Below are positions 1-12,143 of a DNA stretch of 64,000 bases, one piece after another (the stretch's first letter is position 1; each line of letters begins with the position of its first letter). Origin of the DNA: Corynebacterium silvaticum. GTDB taxonomy: Bacteria > Actinomycetota > Actinomycetes > Mycobacteriales > Mycobacteriaceae. The position numbers were made by a program, and so were the translations under genes. The DNA is taken from the NCBI RefSeq assembly GCF_004382825.2, contig NZ_SDQO02000003.1:124001-188000 (forward strand). The letters run 5' to 3'. The notes under the pieces are model-generated. The model saw only the letters and a list, made by a program, of their open reading frames with translations. It had not been told where the DNA came from and searched no databases.

Positions 1-877
1 GAAGCACGTTGATCTCACTGAGCATTTTGATGCCCTTATCCACACCAGATACCGCAGACAACGTCGCGATAGCCACGGAGACAACCACCAGGATGATCTG
101 CCACGTCGCGCCCTCTTCCACCCCAAAGAGCACTTTGATGCCGTAGTTCAGCTGCACCACGCCAATACCCAACGACGCCGCAATACCGAACACGGTTCCC
201 AGCATGGCTGACACGTCGACGGAGTCCCCGATCGGGCCGTGGATACGCTTGCCGACGAGCGGATACAGCGCCGAGCGAATAGCAACCGGCATGTTCAATC
301 GGTACGCGTAATAGCCAAATGCCATTCCCATGAGCGAGTACATGGCCCACCCGGTAAAGCCGTAGTGGAAGAGCGCCCAGACGACTGCTTCCTTCGCAGC
401 CTCACGACTTTCCCCGCTCCCCACGGGCGGCCCGTAGTACTGGGCCACCGGTTCCGCCACAGAGAAGAACATGAGGTCCACGCCGATGCCGGCGGCAAAG
501 AGCATCGCCGACCATGAGAACAATTTGAACTGAGGGCGGGAGTGATCCGGGCCTAGTCGGATCTTCCCGGCACCCGAGAAGGCCACCCCCAAAATAAACA
601 CGATCACTACTGTGGCGGTCAGGATATAGAACCATCCAAAATTGGTGGCGATCCACGTGGTAATGCTCCCAAGTGCCTTTTCCGCGGATTCTCGTCCAAT
701 AAATGCCCACAGCGTCACGGCGAGGATGCCCGCCGCCGAGGCGAGAAAGACGGGCCAATTAGTCCGGTCGGGAGGCACCCCGCTCGTTCCTACGTTGTAA
801 GAACCAACAAGGACTTTACCCCCATTTACGGGTGGAGAGTCGTTTCCGCTCTCATCCCCCAATGCTGTGTTCGGCAT
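1..877 (-). CDS. BCCT family choline/betaine transporter, partial
   Basis: This is the N-terminal 292 codons of a sodium- or proton-coupled transporter of the betaine/carnitine/choline family; the rest lies beyond the left edge. My translation from the ATG at 877 gives a hydrophilic start of about 40 residues, then several membrane segments and the stretch MFFSVAEPVAQYYGPP, which matches the family core around the third helix. A gene for choline dehydrogenase starts divergently 200 bp away, so choline uptake for glycine betaine synthesis is the likely role (BetT-like). Which substrate is actually carried cannot be read from this half; BetP- or carnitine-type specificity remains possible. Confidence 0.85.
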   Translation of the reverse strand, partial: MPNTALGDESGNDSPPVNGGKVLVGSYNVGTSGVPPDRTNWPVFLASAAGILAVTLWAFIGRESAEKALGSITTWIATNFGWFYILTATVVIVFILGVAFSGAGKIRLGPDHSRPQFKLFSWSAMLFAAGIGVDLMFFSVAEPVAQYYGPPVGSGESREAAKEAVVWALFHYGFTGWAMYSLMGMAFGYYAYRLNMPVAIRSALYPLVGKRIHGPIGDSVDVSAMLGTVFGIAASLGIGVVQLNYGIKVLFGVEEGATWQIILVVVSVAIATLSAVSGVDKGIKMLSEINVL

Positions 878-1082
878 TACTGGATAACTCCTCAATAATT
901 TCTTCCGATCGACAGGAACCACACCGCATGACCTGCCACTATCCGATAGTTTCCCCACCCGAAATATTGCGTTGAACTGCACATTCTCCGAAGGGGGAAC
1001 CTGACCCGAGAATACACAGACCCGTGGCCGGGACATCGGGACGCTGGCACACTGGACGGAAACGATTCAGAAAGGACATCAC

Positions 1083-2840
1083 TTGTTTTCTTATGACTCT
1101 TATGACACGGTTGGAGAAACAGTTGAGGATCGACACCGCGATGTGGTGATCGTGGGTGGCGGCTCCGCAGGCTCTGTCTTGGCTAACCGCCTCAGCGAAG
1201 ATGGTTCCTCGGTCATGGTGTTAGAAGCCGGGCGCTCCGACTCCCTCTGGGATCTTTTCATTCACATGCCCGCGGCATTCTCGTTCCCGATTGGCAACAA
1301 GTACTACGACTGGGCCTACGAATCCGAGCCAGAGCCGGAAATGAACGGGCGCCGCATCTACCACGCACGCGGCAAAGTGCTCGGCGGCTCCAGTTCCGTC
1401 AACGGCATGATCTTCCAACGCGGAAATCCCATGGACTATGAGAAATGGGGAAAGCTGCCCGGCATGCAGAACTGGGACTACGCCCACGTGCTGCCCTACT
1501 TCAACAAGATGGAAACCGCACTGGCAGCCGACCCCGACGACCCTCGTCGCGGCCATGATGGGCCTCTCAAGCTCACCCGTGGTCCCGCCACGAATCCGCT
1601 CTTCCAAGCGTTTTTCCGCTCCGTGCAGGAAGCTGGATACAAGCTAACTAACGACGTCAACGGATACCGCCAAGAGGGCTTTGCCCCCTTTGACCGCAAC
1701 ATCTTCAAGGGCAAGCGTCTCTCTGCAGCCCGCGCGTATCTCCACCCAGTCAAATCCCGCAAGAACCTTGACGTGCGCACCCGCGCATTCACCACCCGCA
1801 TCCTTTTCACCGGCGACAAAGCCACCGGTGTGGAATACGAGTGGAAGGGGAAGACTCGTCGAGTCCACGCGGACAAGGTGATTCTCTGTGGTGGCGCATT
1901 CAATACTCCGCAGCTGCTGCAGGTGAGCGGAATCGGCGACCGCGAGGTCCTGGAAAAGGCTGGCGTGGAAGTCCGTAAGCACCTTCCCGGAGTCGGTGCC
2001 AACCTCCAGGACCACCTTGAGGTCTATGTGCAGTACAACTGCACCCAACCGGTGAGCTCGCAGCCCTATTACAAGATGATCAATCGTCCCAAGATTGGTC
2101 TACAGTGGTTGCTCACCAAGAAGGGGCCCGTGGCGTCCTCCCACTTTGAGGCAGGCGGATTTGCTCGTTCCAACGACAACGAGGACTACCCCAACCTCAT
2201 GTTCCACTTCCTGCCGATGGCGATCCGCTACGACGGCTCCCAGCCAGAGGGCGAGCACGGCTTCCAATTCCACGTCGGTCCGATGTATTCCGATACCCTC
2301 GGCCACGTTCACATCACCTCGCCAGATCCCAAGGAAAAGCCAGAAATTATCTTCAATTACCTGGCTACCGACCAAGATCGACGCGAGTGGGTTGAAGCCG
2401 TCCGAACCTCCCGCAAGCTGCTGGACACCCCTGCGATGAAGGAGTTCACAGACGGAGAAATCTCCCCCGGCCCGCAGGTGCAGACCGACGAGGAGATTCT
2501 GGAATGGGTGCGTAACGACGCAGAAACAGCCCTGCACCCATCATGTACTGCAAAAATGGGTTCTGCTGACGACGAATACGCGGTGGTAGACCCCGACACG
2601 ATGCAGGTTCACGGCGTTGAAGGACTCTACGTTTGCGATGCTTCCGTCATGCCGATTATCACTAACGGAAATATCTACGCCCCCGTGGTCATGATGGCAG
2701 AAAAAGCCGCTGACCTGATCAAGGGTGTGGAACCGCTGGCCCTCATCAACGAGCCTTTCTACCAGGCTAAGAAGGACATGCCGCTCTACGTCGAGGAACC
2801 CCGCGACCACACCACTGTTATTCCTGGTTCAGATCACTAG
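1083..2840 (+). CDS. betA: Choline dehydrogenase (GMC oxidoreductase)
   Basis: This FAD-dependent enzyme of the glucose-methanol-choline family oxidises choline to betaine aldehyde, the first step of glycine betaine synthesis. The N-terminus holds the dinucleotide-binding [13 protein letters not shown] at about residues 23-35. [18 protein letters not shown] and [12 protein letters not shown] motifs follow, and the C-terminal active-site region shows [12 protein letters not shown] and a downstream ITNGN. The 585-aa length is close to E. coli BetA (556). The start is TTG, supported by AAAGGA six bases upstream. It is divergent from the BCCT transporter, which fits an osmoprotectant uptake/oxidation pair. 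No betaine aldehyde dehydrogenase gene is present in the window. Confidence 0.9.
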   Translation: MFSYDSYDTVGETVEDRHRDVVIVGGGSAGSVLANRLSEDGSSVMVLEAGRSDSLWDLFIHMPAAFSFPIGNKYYDWAYESEPEPEMNGRRIYHARGKVLGGSSSVNGMIFQRGNPMDYEKWGKLPGMQNWDYAHVLPYFNKMETALAADPDDPRRGHDGPLKLTRGPATNPLFQAFFRSVQEAGYKLTNDVNGYRQEGFAPFDRNIFKGKRLSAARAYLHPVKSRKNLDVRTRAFTTRILFTGDKATGVEYEWKGKTRRVHADKVILCGGAFNTPQLLQVSGIGDREVLEKAGVEVRKHLPGVGANLQDHLEVYVQYNCTQPVSSQPYYKMINRPKIGLQWLLTKKGPVASSHFEAGGFARSNDNEDYPNLMFHFLPMAIRYDGSQPEGEHGFQFHVGPMYSDTLGHVHITSPDPKEKPEIIFNYLATDQDRREWVEAVRTSRKLLDTPAMKEFTDGEISPGPQVQTDEEILEWVRNDAETALHPSCTAKMGSADDEYAVVDPDTMQVHGVEGLYVCDASVMPIITNGNIYAPVVMMAEKAADLIKGVEPLALINEPFYQAKKDMPLYVEEPRDHTTVIPGSDH

Positions 2841-3486
2841 CACTATCGATCAATTGAACTCCGCCGAAGGTAGCCGCCACATACACGCGGTTATCTTCAC
2901 AGCGGACGTAGTCCGGTTCTACCCCAGCTGCAACAAGTACTTGTTTCGCAGCGTCAACGCCTCTCAGCGCCCCCGCGGTGACAGCAGCAGAAAGCGCCAA
3001 TGCTTTCTCTCGATCCTCCGCGGGGATCAGGGCATTATGGGAGGAAATGGCTATTCCGTCTGGCATCCGCACCGTGGGCACCGAATGCACCTTTACCGGT
3101 ATATGTAGGTCGGTAATCGCACGCTGCGTATGCAGCAAGAATGCATAATCGTCCTCGCCGTAGATGACGTCCGTAGGACCGACCAGATTCAGCAGTGCTA
3201 TCCGACGCGTCAGCCGAGGGGAGGCGTCGATAAGCGTGCGTTCTGGCTCGCTGTGATCAATATAGACGGCATCGACTCGCTCCTCGGCAAAAACCGGCTG
3301 GTTCTCACGCGCTGCCACAACAACCACGGCCCCCGGGAATCGCTTTGCCGTGCGGATCAACGCCACGTGTCCCGCGTGCACCTGTGTGCCAATAGAGACC
3401 AGCACAACGGGCTTGCCTTGCTTTCTAAAAGCACGACTTACCATCGCAATATCGTCAAAAACCTGCGCCTGGCCAAAGTGAAACAT
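2818..3486 (-). CDS. Short PanC-like (pantoate--beta-alanine ligase family) protein
   Basis: The protein (222 aa) resembles pantothenate synthetase. It has the nucleotidyltransferase HxGH signature in VHAGHVALI near residue 37 and a DGIAISSHN segment at the position of the usual LALSSRN loop. It is about 60 residues shorter than normal PanC and lacks most of the C-terminal domain. The start is the ATG at 3486, preceded by AAGGGA on the minus strand. It is the last gene of the folate/ftsH block, and its 3' end overlaps the 3' end of betA by 23 bp. Because of the truncation, activity in pantothenate synthesis is uncertain. Confidence 0.65.
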   Translation of the reverse strand: MFHFGQAQVFDDIAMVSRAFRKQGKPVVLVSIGTQVHAGHVALIRTAKRFPGAVVVVAARENQPVFAEERVDAVYIDHSEPERTLIDASPRLTRRIALLNLVGPTDVIYGEDDYAFLLHTQRAITDLHIPVKVHSVPTVRMPDGIAISSHNALIPAEDREKALALSAAVTAGALRGVDAAKQVLVAAGVEPDYVRCEDNRVYVAATFGGVQLIDSASDLNQE

Positions 3487-3493
3487 AATTCCC

Positions 3494-3880
3494 TTACAAC
3501 AATTCCTCAGTAATATCGCCCAGCATGGGCTGAAGCAGTGCACGCGCCGAATCACGCATCTGTTCTAGCTGCTGTATCTGTACTAGCCCAGCGAGTAGCT
3601 CTGGCCACTTATCTTGCGATACATGAATAGCATATGCCCCGATCTCCGCGAGCAAAAGCTCAGCGATGGTCGCAGCGACGTCGTTTGTGGCGCTCACAGC
3701 ATAAATATCCGGTTTTAATTCTTTAAGGACAAAGGACATACCGGATAAGCGCCCCACGAGGCCATCCCAAGCGGGCTCATCAAATGCTAGTTCCGCGTGC
3801 TTAAACGCACAGCGGTGCCCCACTGCGACCAGCCGAGTAACAAGCTCGTTGTTCCCACTGATCGAAAGAACCGGCCTCAC
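3494..3880 (-). CDS. Hypothetical protein upstream of panC-like gene
   Basis: This is a 128-aa soluble protein I do not recognise. It has no signal peptide or membrane segment, and alternating hydrophobic stretches such as VAATIAELLLAEIGAYAI suggest an alpha/beta fold. It starts with GTG overlapping the stop of the gene before it (GTGA), so the two are translationally coupled, and it ends 7 bp before the PanC-like start. In many actinobacteria a DUF2520 Rossmann protein stands before panC; this one is much shorter and I cannot confirm kinship. Confidence 0.6.
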   Translation of the reverse strand: MRPVLSISGNNELVTRLVAVGHRCAFKHAELAFDEPAWDGLVGRLSGMSFVLKELKPDIYAVSATNDVAATIAELLLAEIGAYAIHVSQDKWPELLAGLVQIQQLEQMRDSARALLQPMLGDITEELL

Positions 3881-4392
3881 CGGTTGCGCTTTAACAAGTC
3901 AGCGACGGAGACCGAATCTGAGCGCTCTTCACGTCGACGCCGGCCATGCGGTTCAGGCTCGGTGGGAACCCAATCCACCTTGGCAAAACTATTGGTCTCA
4001 GCAGCGACAGCGTTCCTAAACGCTGCCGCACGCAGCTCTTCGGCTTTTTCCTGATCGCTAGCCTGCTCGATTTCGGGGATCCGGGTGGCCTGTGCCTGGA
4101 TCATCGTCGGCTCAACGAATACCTGTCCCGTGAGGGTTTCCAGTTGAGTCCGTACTTGCGCCACTTGCTCCCTAATCTGTGCCAAGGTTTCCTGCTCTTC
4201 CACCCGCTGCTCCAGGGCTTCTGCCTGTGCCCGGTAGCGGCCCACCAGAAAGAATCCGAGCACGGCTGCCCAGAGCGCCGCAAGCAACGCCAGCTTGAGT
4301 ACTCCCTCGTTACCAGTGAACAGCATGATTATGCTTGCCACCAAAGACAGCACGACAAGCGCAATGAGTAACTTCTGCCCGTTGTCCTTCAT
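3877..4392 (-). CDS. DUF6779-like membrane protein with coiled coil
   Basis: The product (about 171 aa) has two N-terminal membrane helices (residues about 7-24 and 30-48). A charged, Gln/Glu-rich coiled-coil stretch follows (about 55-95), then an Arg-rich cytoplasmic tail. This layout fits the actinobacterial DUF6779 family found next to folK. I chose the ATG at 4392 because the upstream ATG at 4416 would overlap the preceding gene; either is possible. Its stop overlaps the next gene's GTG. Function is unknown. Confidence 0.6.
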   Translation of the reverse strand: MKDNGQKLLIALVVLSLVASIIMLFTGNEGVLKLALLAALWAAVLGFFLVGRYRAQAEALEQRVEEQETLAQIREQVAQVRTQLETLTGQVFVEPTMIQAQATRIPEIEQASDQEKAEELRAAAFRNAVAAETNSFAKVDWVPTEPEPHGRRRREERSDSVSVADLLKRNR

Positions 4393-4402
4393 GCCATCCA
4401 AA

Positions 4403-4849
4403 CTACCGCACTGCATCCACGGGCGGCACCGTACACGATTTTTCTAACCAATATCCTGCCGCAGACATCGCCACCCCGCCGAGCGCAGAGGCAATCACGA
4501 TGGGCAGATCTTGCGCAGAAATATGCGATGTGAGCACAAAGATTCCCAGGCCCACATAGCCCCCGCCAAAAATAGCCCCTGTCCATGCAGAGGCTTTGCC
4601 TATCACAAGGAACTGCGCAGCTGTCACCGGGTTCAATTGTGAGCGATCTTGTCCGATCTGGTCATCTTTAATGCGTGCCCGCACCCGAACGGCTAAGAGC
4701 ACGCACAACACCGCCATCCCCCACAGGCATATCGCCACCCCCAAAGGGACCGAGGGCATCACGCCATAAAATCGCATCACCAAAATAAAGGACGCAAGAG
4801 CGCAGAAGAGGAAAACCCCTAGCAGCCCAAGGATGGAGGTTTGTTTCAT
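4403..4849 (-). CDS. DUF3180 family membrane protein
   Basis: This 148-aa protein has four predicted membrane helices in two hairpins (about 7-27, 33-53, 83-105 and 113-133). A conserved-looking loop with NPVTAAQFLVIGKASA joins them, typical of the DUF3180 family encoded after folK in actinobacteria. The start ATG overlaps the folK stop by four bases (ATGA), which indicates translational coupling. Its biochemical role is unknown. Confidence 0.75.
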   Translation of the reverse strand: MKQTSILGLLGVFLFCALASFILVMRFYGVMPSVPLGVAICLWGMAVLCVLLAVRVRARIKDDQIGQDRSQLNPVTAAQFLVIGKASAWTGAIFGGGYVGLGIFVLTSHISAQDLPIVIASALGGVAMSAAGYWLEKSCTVPPVDAVR

Positions 4850-5301
4850 AGAGTCCCCACAATCGGGAAGGTTCCGGTGATCAGCTCCGATAACGGATGC
4901 CCGTTCAGGGTTGCGTGAGGGTCCGCCTCAAGCCACGGGACCAGGACGAAATTGCGCTCGTGCGCATAGGGGTGCGGCAGTGTTAGCTCGGGATCATCCG
5001 AGGTCACGCCCTCAATGCACACAATATCTACGTCGAGGGTGCGGGGGCCCCAATGCCGAATCCGCTTGCGCTCCGCGGCTTGTTCTAAAGCCTGACCGCG
5101 TTTGAGCAGTTCCATCGGTGTCTCATCCACATCCACGATGAGCACAGCGTTAAGGAACTCATCCTGGTCTTCTACGCCCCACGGCGGGGTGGCATAAATA
5201 CTCGATGAGGCAACGAGATCAGGTAGGAACTCCTCGTACGCCGACCTTAAGAGGGCATAGCGATCGTCCATGTTAGACCCGATGGATAGAACTGCTCTCA
5301 T
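4846..5301 (-). CDS. folK: 2-amino-4-hydroxy-6-hydroxymethyldihydropteridine diphosphokinase
   Basis: HPPK transfers pyrophosphate from ATP to 6-hydroxymethyl-dihydropterin, the step before dihydropteroate synthase. The 151-aa protein has the family start VLSIGSNMDDR and the signature GPRTLDVDIVC near residue 84, which carries the catalytic aspartates, followed by LPHPYAHERNFVLVPW. It begins one base after the folB stop, inside the folE-folP-folB-folK series. Confidence 0.93.
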   Translation of the reverse strand: MRAVLSIGSNMDDRYALLRSAYEEFLPDLVASSSIYATPPWGVEDQDEFLNAVLIVDVDETPMELLKRGQALEQAAERKRIRHWGPRTLDVDIVCIEGVTSDDPELTLPHPYAHERNFVLVPWLEADPHATLNGHPLSELITGTFPIVGTL

Positions 5302-5302
5302 G

Positions 5303-5644
5303 TTATCTCCTTGCCACCACGGCTACGTCGGCAAATTCGAGAGGGATGGGCGCATGCGGTTTATGCACCGTTACTTCAATGCTCGAAAGCGGGAAAGTCT
5401 TCATTGCGGTATCGGCGATTTCCGATGCGACTGTCTCAATCAGGTCGCGTGGCTCGCCGGTAAGAATTCCATACGCCAGCTGCGCCAGCTCGCCATAATG
5501 CACCGTCTGGGTCAGATCATCCTGGGTGGGAAAGGTGAGCCAACAGGTGATGTCGACGAGGAACTCCTGCCCCTCGCGTTTCTCGTGTTCAAAGACGCCG
5601 TGATAGGCGTAGCCCTTGAGGCCTTTAAGTTCAATGCGATCCAT
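5303..5644 (-). CDS. folB: Dihydroneopterin aldolase
   Basis: The enzyme converts 7,8-dihydroneopterin to 6-hydroxymethyl-dihydropterin and glycolaldehyde. The 113-aa product has the family opening DRIELKGLKGYAYHGVFEHE, a central Tyr/Glu region (VHYGELAQLA) and the C-terminal VTVHKPHAPIP with its conserved Lys. I place the start at the ATG at 5644 because GGAGGAAG lies just upstream. This makes it overlap the end of folP by 14 bp, a common arrangement in this operon. Confidence 0.93.
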   Translation of the reverse strand: MDRIELKGLKGYAYHGVFEHEKREGQEFLVDITCWLTFPTQDDLTQTVHYGELAQLAYGILTGEPRDLIETVASEIADTAMKTFPLSSIEVTVHKPHAPIPLEFADVAVVARR

Positions 5645-6413
5645 GCTTCCTCCATTTCGCCGCAACGTCCACAGCGGCACGGGATAGCGCCACGTTGTGC
5701 ACCCGGACACACCACACGCCCTGATGGGCCGCGATTGCTGTGACTGCGGCGGTCGCCGCGTCCACGTCTGAGCCTAGGCTAGCTAAAAAGCGCTTTCTCG
5801 ACGCCCCCACGAGCACCGGATACTCGCTCATAAATTCTGGAAGAGCGTTCAATAAAGCCCAGTTGTCCTCTGCGGTTTTAGCAAACCCGAGTCCTGGGTC
5901 GAGGACAATAGCTTTCTCGTCGATACCCGCGGCAAGGGCATTATCCACGAGTTTGTCCAGGCCCTCATGAACATCGCGCACCACATCGGTGTGGTGCGCG
6001 CCTGCGGCATCCCCAAAGGTCGCCGTTTTCCAATGCATTAGGCACACGGGAAGCTGTGTATCGGCCATCACCGAGTACATGTTCTTGTCTGCGAGGCCGC
6101 CGGAGACGTCGTTAAGCACATCTACCCCGGCTGCTGCGGCGGCGGCCGCGACCGAGGCGCGCATGGTGTCCACTGACGTCTTGATACCCTCAGCATGCAG
6201 GGCTTTAATCACGGGGACGACGTGGGCGAGCTCAACCTGCTTGCTCACGCGAGTGGCGCCTGGGCGAGTGGACTCTCCGCCCACGTCGATGATGTCCGCT
6301 CCTTCTGCCACGAGTTGCTTGGCGTGCGCCACCGCGGAATCGAGATCGAGGTATTTTCCGCCGTCAGAAAAGGAATCGGTGGTCACGTTGACGATTCCCA
6401 TTACTTGCGTCAT
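5631..6413 (-). CDS. folP: Dihydropteroate synthase
   Basis: DHPS condenses p-aminobenzoate with hydroxymethyl-dihydropterin diphosphate and is the sulfonamide target. The 260-aa protein shows GIVNVTTDSFSDGG at the N-terminus, DVGGESTRPGA near residue 43, a NDVSGG strand, DPGLGFAKT near residue 170 and GASRKRFL near 200, all diagnostic. It starts one base after the folE stop, so coupling is likely. Confidence 0.95.
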   Translation of the reverse strand: MTQVMGIVNVTTDSFSDGGKYLDLDSAVAHAKQLVAEGADIIDVGGESTRPGATRVSKQVELAHVVPVIKALHAEGIKTSVDTMRASVAAAAAAAGVDVLNDVSGGLADKNMYSVMADTQLPVCLMHWKTATFGDAAGAHHTDVVRDVHEGLDKLVDNALAAGIDEKAIVLDPGLGFAKTAEDNWALLNALPEFMSEYPVLVGASRKRFLASLGSDVDAATAAVTAIAAHQGVWCVRVHNVALSRAAVDVAAKWRKHGSH

Positions 6414-6970
6414 GTCAGCTCCGAATAAGGCTCAAAACCTCCGCACGGGAGGCCGCGTTGGTTTGGAAACCGCCTCGAACCGCAGACGTGGTGGTGGTGG
6501 CTCCTGGCTTACGTATGCCGCGCATTGCCATGCACAGGTGCTCACATTCGATCACCACAATCACGGCCTGAGCTTCCAGCTTTTCTACCAGGGCATCGGC
6601 TACCTGGGAGGTTAACCGCTCCTGCACCTGGGGACGCTTGGCATACAGATCCACCAAACGCGCCAGCTTGGACAAGCCCGTCACTTTCCCGGACTGCCCC
6701 GGAATGTATCCGATGTGCGCCGTGCCAAAAAACGGCACCAGGTGATGCTCGCACGTTGAGTAGATCGGAATGTCTCGAACCAGTACTAGCTCACGGTGCT
6801 CCTCGCTGAAGGTCTTGTTCAAGACCTCCGTGGGGTCCGTGTGCAGGCCAGCAAAGACCTCTGCATATGCCTTTGCCACGCGCGCCGGCGTTTCCTTGAG
6901 TCCTTCACGATCCGGGTCCTCGCCCACCGCAATGAGGAGTTCCCGGACTGCTGTTTCCGCGCGATCGCGA

Positions 6971-8973
<2,003 letters not shown>

Positions 8974-8977
<4 letters not shown>

Positions 8978-9555
8978 TTGTAAACCTTAGGGTGCAGCGA
9001 AGCGACAAACGGCAAGTCGCGGTACTTCTCTGCGAAGTCTAGACCGTAACCGATCACAAATTCATTGGGAATATCAAAACCGATGTCAAGGCAGTCTATA
9101 TCCGTCTTCACTGCCTCAGGTTTACGCAGCAACGCAACGATTTCCAAGGACTTTGGCTTGCGCCCATTGAGGTTACGAATCAGCCACTTGAGAGTGAGGC
9201 CGGAGTCAATGATGTCCTCGATAATCACTACGTTGCAGCCCTGGATGTTGCGATCCAGGTCCTTCAGAATCCGCACCATGCCAGAAGACGTGGCGGAGTT
9301 GCCGTAGGAGCTCACCGCCATGAATTCCATCTGGCAGGGGATGTCGAGAGCCCGCGCAAAGTCGGTAAGGAAGAATACCGCGCCCTTGAGCACACAGATC
9401 AAGACGAGATCGTCCTCTTCGTCGCGGTACTTATCCGACACCAGCGCCGCCATCTCCTTGATGCGGGTCTGGAGCTCTTCTTCGCTCACGAGGACGGCCT
9501 CAACGTCATCTCCGTAGGAGTTGACGGGCACTTGATAATCCTTCTTGTCGTGCAT
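8974..9555 (-). CDS. hpt: Hypoxanthine phosphoribosyltransferase
   Basis: The enzyme salvages hypoxanthine (and guanine) with PRPP. The 193-aa protein has the PRPP-binding motif [14 protein letters not shown] near residue 105, the LKGAVFF loop near residue 55, and the C-terminal purine-contacting region [14 protein letters not shown]. It sits between tilS and ftsH, the widespread tilS-hpt-ftsH order. Its stop overlaps the ftsH start codon. Confidence 0.95.
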
Positions 9556-9558
9556 CTG

Positions 9559-10431
9559 TCACCTTTCTTTCGACAAAAGTTTGCCATCTTTGCGGATTAC
9601 TTCCAACCTGTTGCCAACCGCTACGCCGCCTTGGCCATGCCAATCGGTGACCAGGCGTTCTACTGCGTCGATGTTAGCGCCTGTGACAGGGGCACCGTTT
9701 TCCCGGAGGAAAGCGGCGAGGTAGCGACGTCGAAAAGCTGGATGCGCTACCCGTAACTCGTCCAGAGTTGCATCGCTGACCTGCAAGGCTTCATCGTCGT
9801 GCGCAATGTTCGTGGCTGCCCGCGCCAATGCTGGGACGGGGTCGCCGCCGATGATGTCAGAGAGCAGCGGGAGCACCTGTTGGCGGATAGCCACGCGCCG
9901 AAACTCCCGTTGGTCATTATGCGGATCGTACCACGGCTCTAACCCCAATTCCGCACATGCACCCACGGTATCTGCGCGGCGCACCGTCAAGAAAGGCCGC
10001 CACACGGTTCCCTGAACCAGCATGCCAGCGGCCTTTCCCCGCAGCGCTCCCAGCAACAGCGTCTCAGCCTGATCGTCCGCGGTATGACCCACCACGACAG
10101 GTTTTCCAAATCCTCGCAGCGCCTCGTAGCGCGCCCGGCGCGCATTCGCCTCCAGGCTTCCGGTTTTCTCCACGTCTACCCGAACCACAGCTGCCTCAGC
10201 GCCCAGTGCCCGCACGGCCTCCGTGGCTCGTTTCGCCACGCGATCCGATCCCTGCTGCAAGCCATGATCCACGCACACGGCTAGCACCCGGTAGTTCTCG
10301 GCGACCAGCGCGGCGACCAGCGCTAGAGAATCCGGGCCGCCCGAAAGCCCTACCACCACGTCGCGGTCGGTTACCGCCCGGACCGCGACTCGGCAGGCCA
10401 TGAAGCGTGGGCTTTTTCGTGGCCAGAACAT
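9559..10431 (-). CDS. tilS: tRNA(Ile)-lysidine synthase
   Basis: TilS modifies C34 of tRNA-Ile(CAU) to lysidine, which converts the anticodon from AUG to AUA decoding. The ATP-pyrophosphatase motif SGGPDSLAL is at about residue 30, with VCVDHGLQ and GHTADDQAETLLLGALRG downstream. At 290 aa it is the short actinobacterial form without the long C-terminal domains. It starts directly after the stop of the carboxypeptidase gene and ends 3 bp before hpt. Confidence 0.94.
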   Translation of the reverse strand: MFWPRKSPRFMACRVAVRAVTDRDVVVGLSGGPDSLALVAALVAENYRVLAVCVDHGLQQGSDRVAKRATEAVRALGAEAAVVRVDVEKTGSLEANARRARYEALRGFGKPVVVGHTADDQAETLLLGALRGKAAGMLVQGTVWRPFLTVRRADTVGACAELGLEPWYDPHNDQREFRRVAIRQQVLPLLSDIIGGDPVPALARAATNIAHDDEALQVSDATLDELRVAHPAFRRRYLAAFLRENGAPVTGANIDAVERLVTDWHGQGGVAVGNRLEVIRKDGKLLSKER

Positions 10432-11616
10432 CTACGCCTCACGCACCGCATTTGCAATAGCGTCGAGGGCTGCGCGGGCCTGTTTGATCTCGGAGCCATT
10501 AGAAATCATGGCAAAGCTATACACGTGCCCGCTCTTCGACGGCACAACCCCAGCCAGGGCAGAAACCCCGGTCAGCGTGCCGGTTTTGGCGCGAACCCAC
10601 CCAGCGCCTGGTGTGTTGTTAAACCGGTTCTCCAGCGTTCCCGTTCCGCCGGCTACTGGTAGCGCCAATACTGAGGCAGCGGCCACCTGGTTCAGCAGCT
10701 TCGGGGTGATCTGGTTGCCCAAGCTCAGTCCAGAGTTGTCCACGACCGTTGAACCGCCCACGTCTACGCCGTTTTTCCGAAGCACGTCGAGGGTTGCCTC
10801 CACGGGGTGTTCTGCAGAGAGCTCCCTGCCAATGGCCTCAGCCATCACGTTGTCTGAGTCTTCCATCATCATGGAGATGCGTTTTTGCAGCGTCGGCGAC
10901 TCAGTGTGAGCCACGACCTCGCCCTCTGCGGAATCTGTATAGCCGACGGTTCCCGCACCCAAGCGCTTGGCCAGGGCTTCTGCTACGTCAAAGGCCGGTC
11001 GATGGCTCCTAGGAACATCGCCCGAGGTTGCTCCCAGCCGTCCTCCATAGAGCATCACGGGTTCCAAGGGAGCTACGAATCCGGCGTCCACGTCGGCGGG
11101 GTCCCATCCGGGGAGGAGCTTGTCTTTCCACGCGGTGACGTCGACAAGCACGGTATCTACCCCCGTGCCGATCTGTGCCGCTAAGGAGTCCATCTGCTCG
11201 TGGGTCAGCCACACGTCCCCGGAGCCTTTGATTACTACCGTCCGGTCTTTCTTCCGCACCTCTGTGACTATGCGGTCCTCCGGGCCGAGCTCGTAGAGGG
11301 CGGCTGCCGCCGTGAGTAGTTTTGTCGCCGAGGCCGGAGTTAAGGCGGTCTCAGCGTTCTGGGAAAGGACAACTTCACCTGTGGTGATGTCTGTGATCAT
11401 CGCCCCAAAGTTGCCTAAGCGTTTATCTTGCGCCATCGCGCTCAAGGTGGCCTTCAACCCAGTATTATCCACACCTCTAGGTTCCAGGGCGGTGATACCG
11501 CGTTCGGGTTTATCCACCTGTACCGGATCATGGACCAGCACATTAGCAACAGCGAACACCACCGTCGCTATGACTGCGGCCATTACTACCACTGTTGACA
11601 TCCACCACTTCTTCAT
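10432..11616 (-). CDS. dacB: D-alanyl-D-alanine carboxypeptidase/endopeptidase (PBP4, S13 family)
   Basis: This secreted or membrane-anchored penicillin-binding protein trims peptidoglycan stem peptides. An N-terminal hydrophobic segment (MSTVVVMAAVIATVVFAVA) acts as signal or anchor. The three active-site motifs are visible: SATK in TPASATKLLTAAA, SDN in MEDSDNVMAEAI, and KTG in RAKTGTLTGVSAL. I chose the ATG at 11616, right before the KKWW basic stretch of the signal; longer in-frame extensions run into the divergent ppa promoter. Length is 394 aa. Confidence 0.9.
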   Translation of the reverse strand: MKKWWMSTVVVMAAVIATVVFAVANVLVHDPVQVDKPERGITALEPRGVDNTGLKATLSAMAQDKRLGNFGAMITDITTGEVVLSQNAETALTPASATKLLTAAAALYELGPEDRIVTEVRKKDRTVVIKGSGDVWLTHEQMDSLAAQIGTGVDTVLVDVTAWKDKLLPGWDPADVDAGFVAPLEPVMLYGGRLGATSGDVPRSHRPAFDVAEALAKRLGAGTVGYTDSAEGEVVAHTESPTLQKRISMMMEDSDNVMAEAIGRELSAEHPVEATLDVLRKNGVDVGGSTVVDNSGLSLGNQITPKLLNQVAAASVLALPVAGGTGTLENRFNNTPGAGWVRAKTGTLTGVSALAGVVPSKSGHVYSFAMISNGSEIKQARAALDAIANAVREA

Positions 11617-11665
11617 TGCCGCTATCCTAGTACGGTAGTATTCCGATTCTATTAAGGAGCATCGC

Positions 11666-12142
11666 ATGACCATGGAAGTCACCATCGAGATCCCTAAGGG
11701 TTCCCGTAACAAGTACGAGGTCGATCATGAAACCGGCAAGGTTTACCTCGACCGCTACCTGTTCACCCCCATGGCGTATCCGCTGGACTACGGCTTCATC
11801 GACCACACCCTTGGCGAGGACGGCGATCCTTTGGATGCTCTAGTCATCCTTCCTGAGCCAGTCTTCCCCGGTGTGATCGTTAAGGCACGCCCGGTTGGCG
11901 TGTTCAAGATGACCGATGAGGCAGGCGGCGACGACAAGTTGCTCTGCGTCATCGACGACGTTCGCTGGGATCACATTCAGGACATCACCGACGTCTCTGA
12001 GTTCCTGCGCAACGAGATCGAGCACTTCTTTGTACACTACAAGGATCTTGAGCCAAACAAGGAAGTCACCGGCTCCGGCTGGGGCGACAAGGCTGAGGCA
12101 GAAAAGATCCATGCCGAAGCTATCGAGCGATTCAAGGCTTAA
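11666..12142 (+). CDS. ppa: Inorganic pyrophosphatase (family I)
   Basis: This soluble enzyme hydrolyses pyrophosphate and pulls biosynthetic reactions forward. The 158-aa protein has the metal-binding [11 protein letters not shown] near residue 52 and the [10 protein letters not shown] segment typical of prokaryotic hexameric family I pyrophosphatases. AAGGAG precedes the ATG by six bases. It is divergent from dacB across a 49-bp gap and is followed one base later by the rhodanese gene. Confidence 0.96.
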   Translation: MTMEVTIEIPKGSRNKYEVDHETGKVYLDRYLFTPMAYPLDYGFIDHTLGEDGDPLDALVILPEPVFPGVIVKARPVGVFKMTDEAGGDDKLLCVIDDVRWDHIQDITDVSEFLRNEIEHFFVHYKDLEPNKEVTGSGWGDKAEAEKIHAEAIERFKA

Positions 12143-12143
12143 C

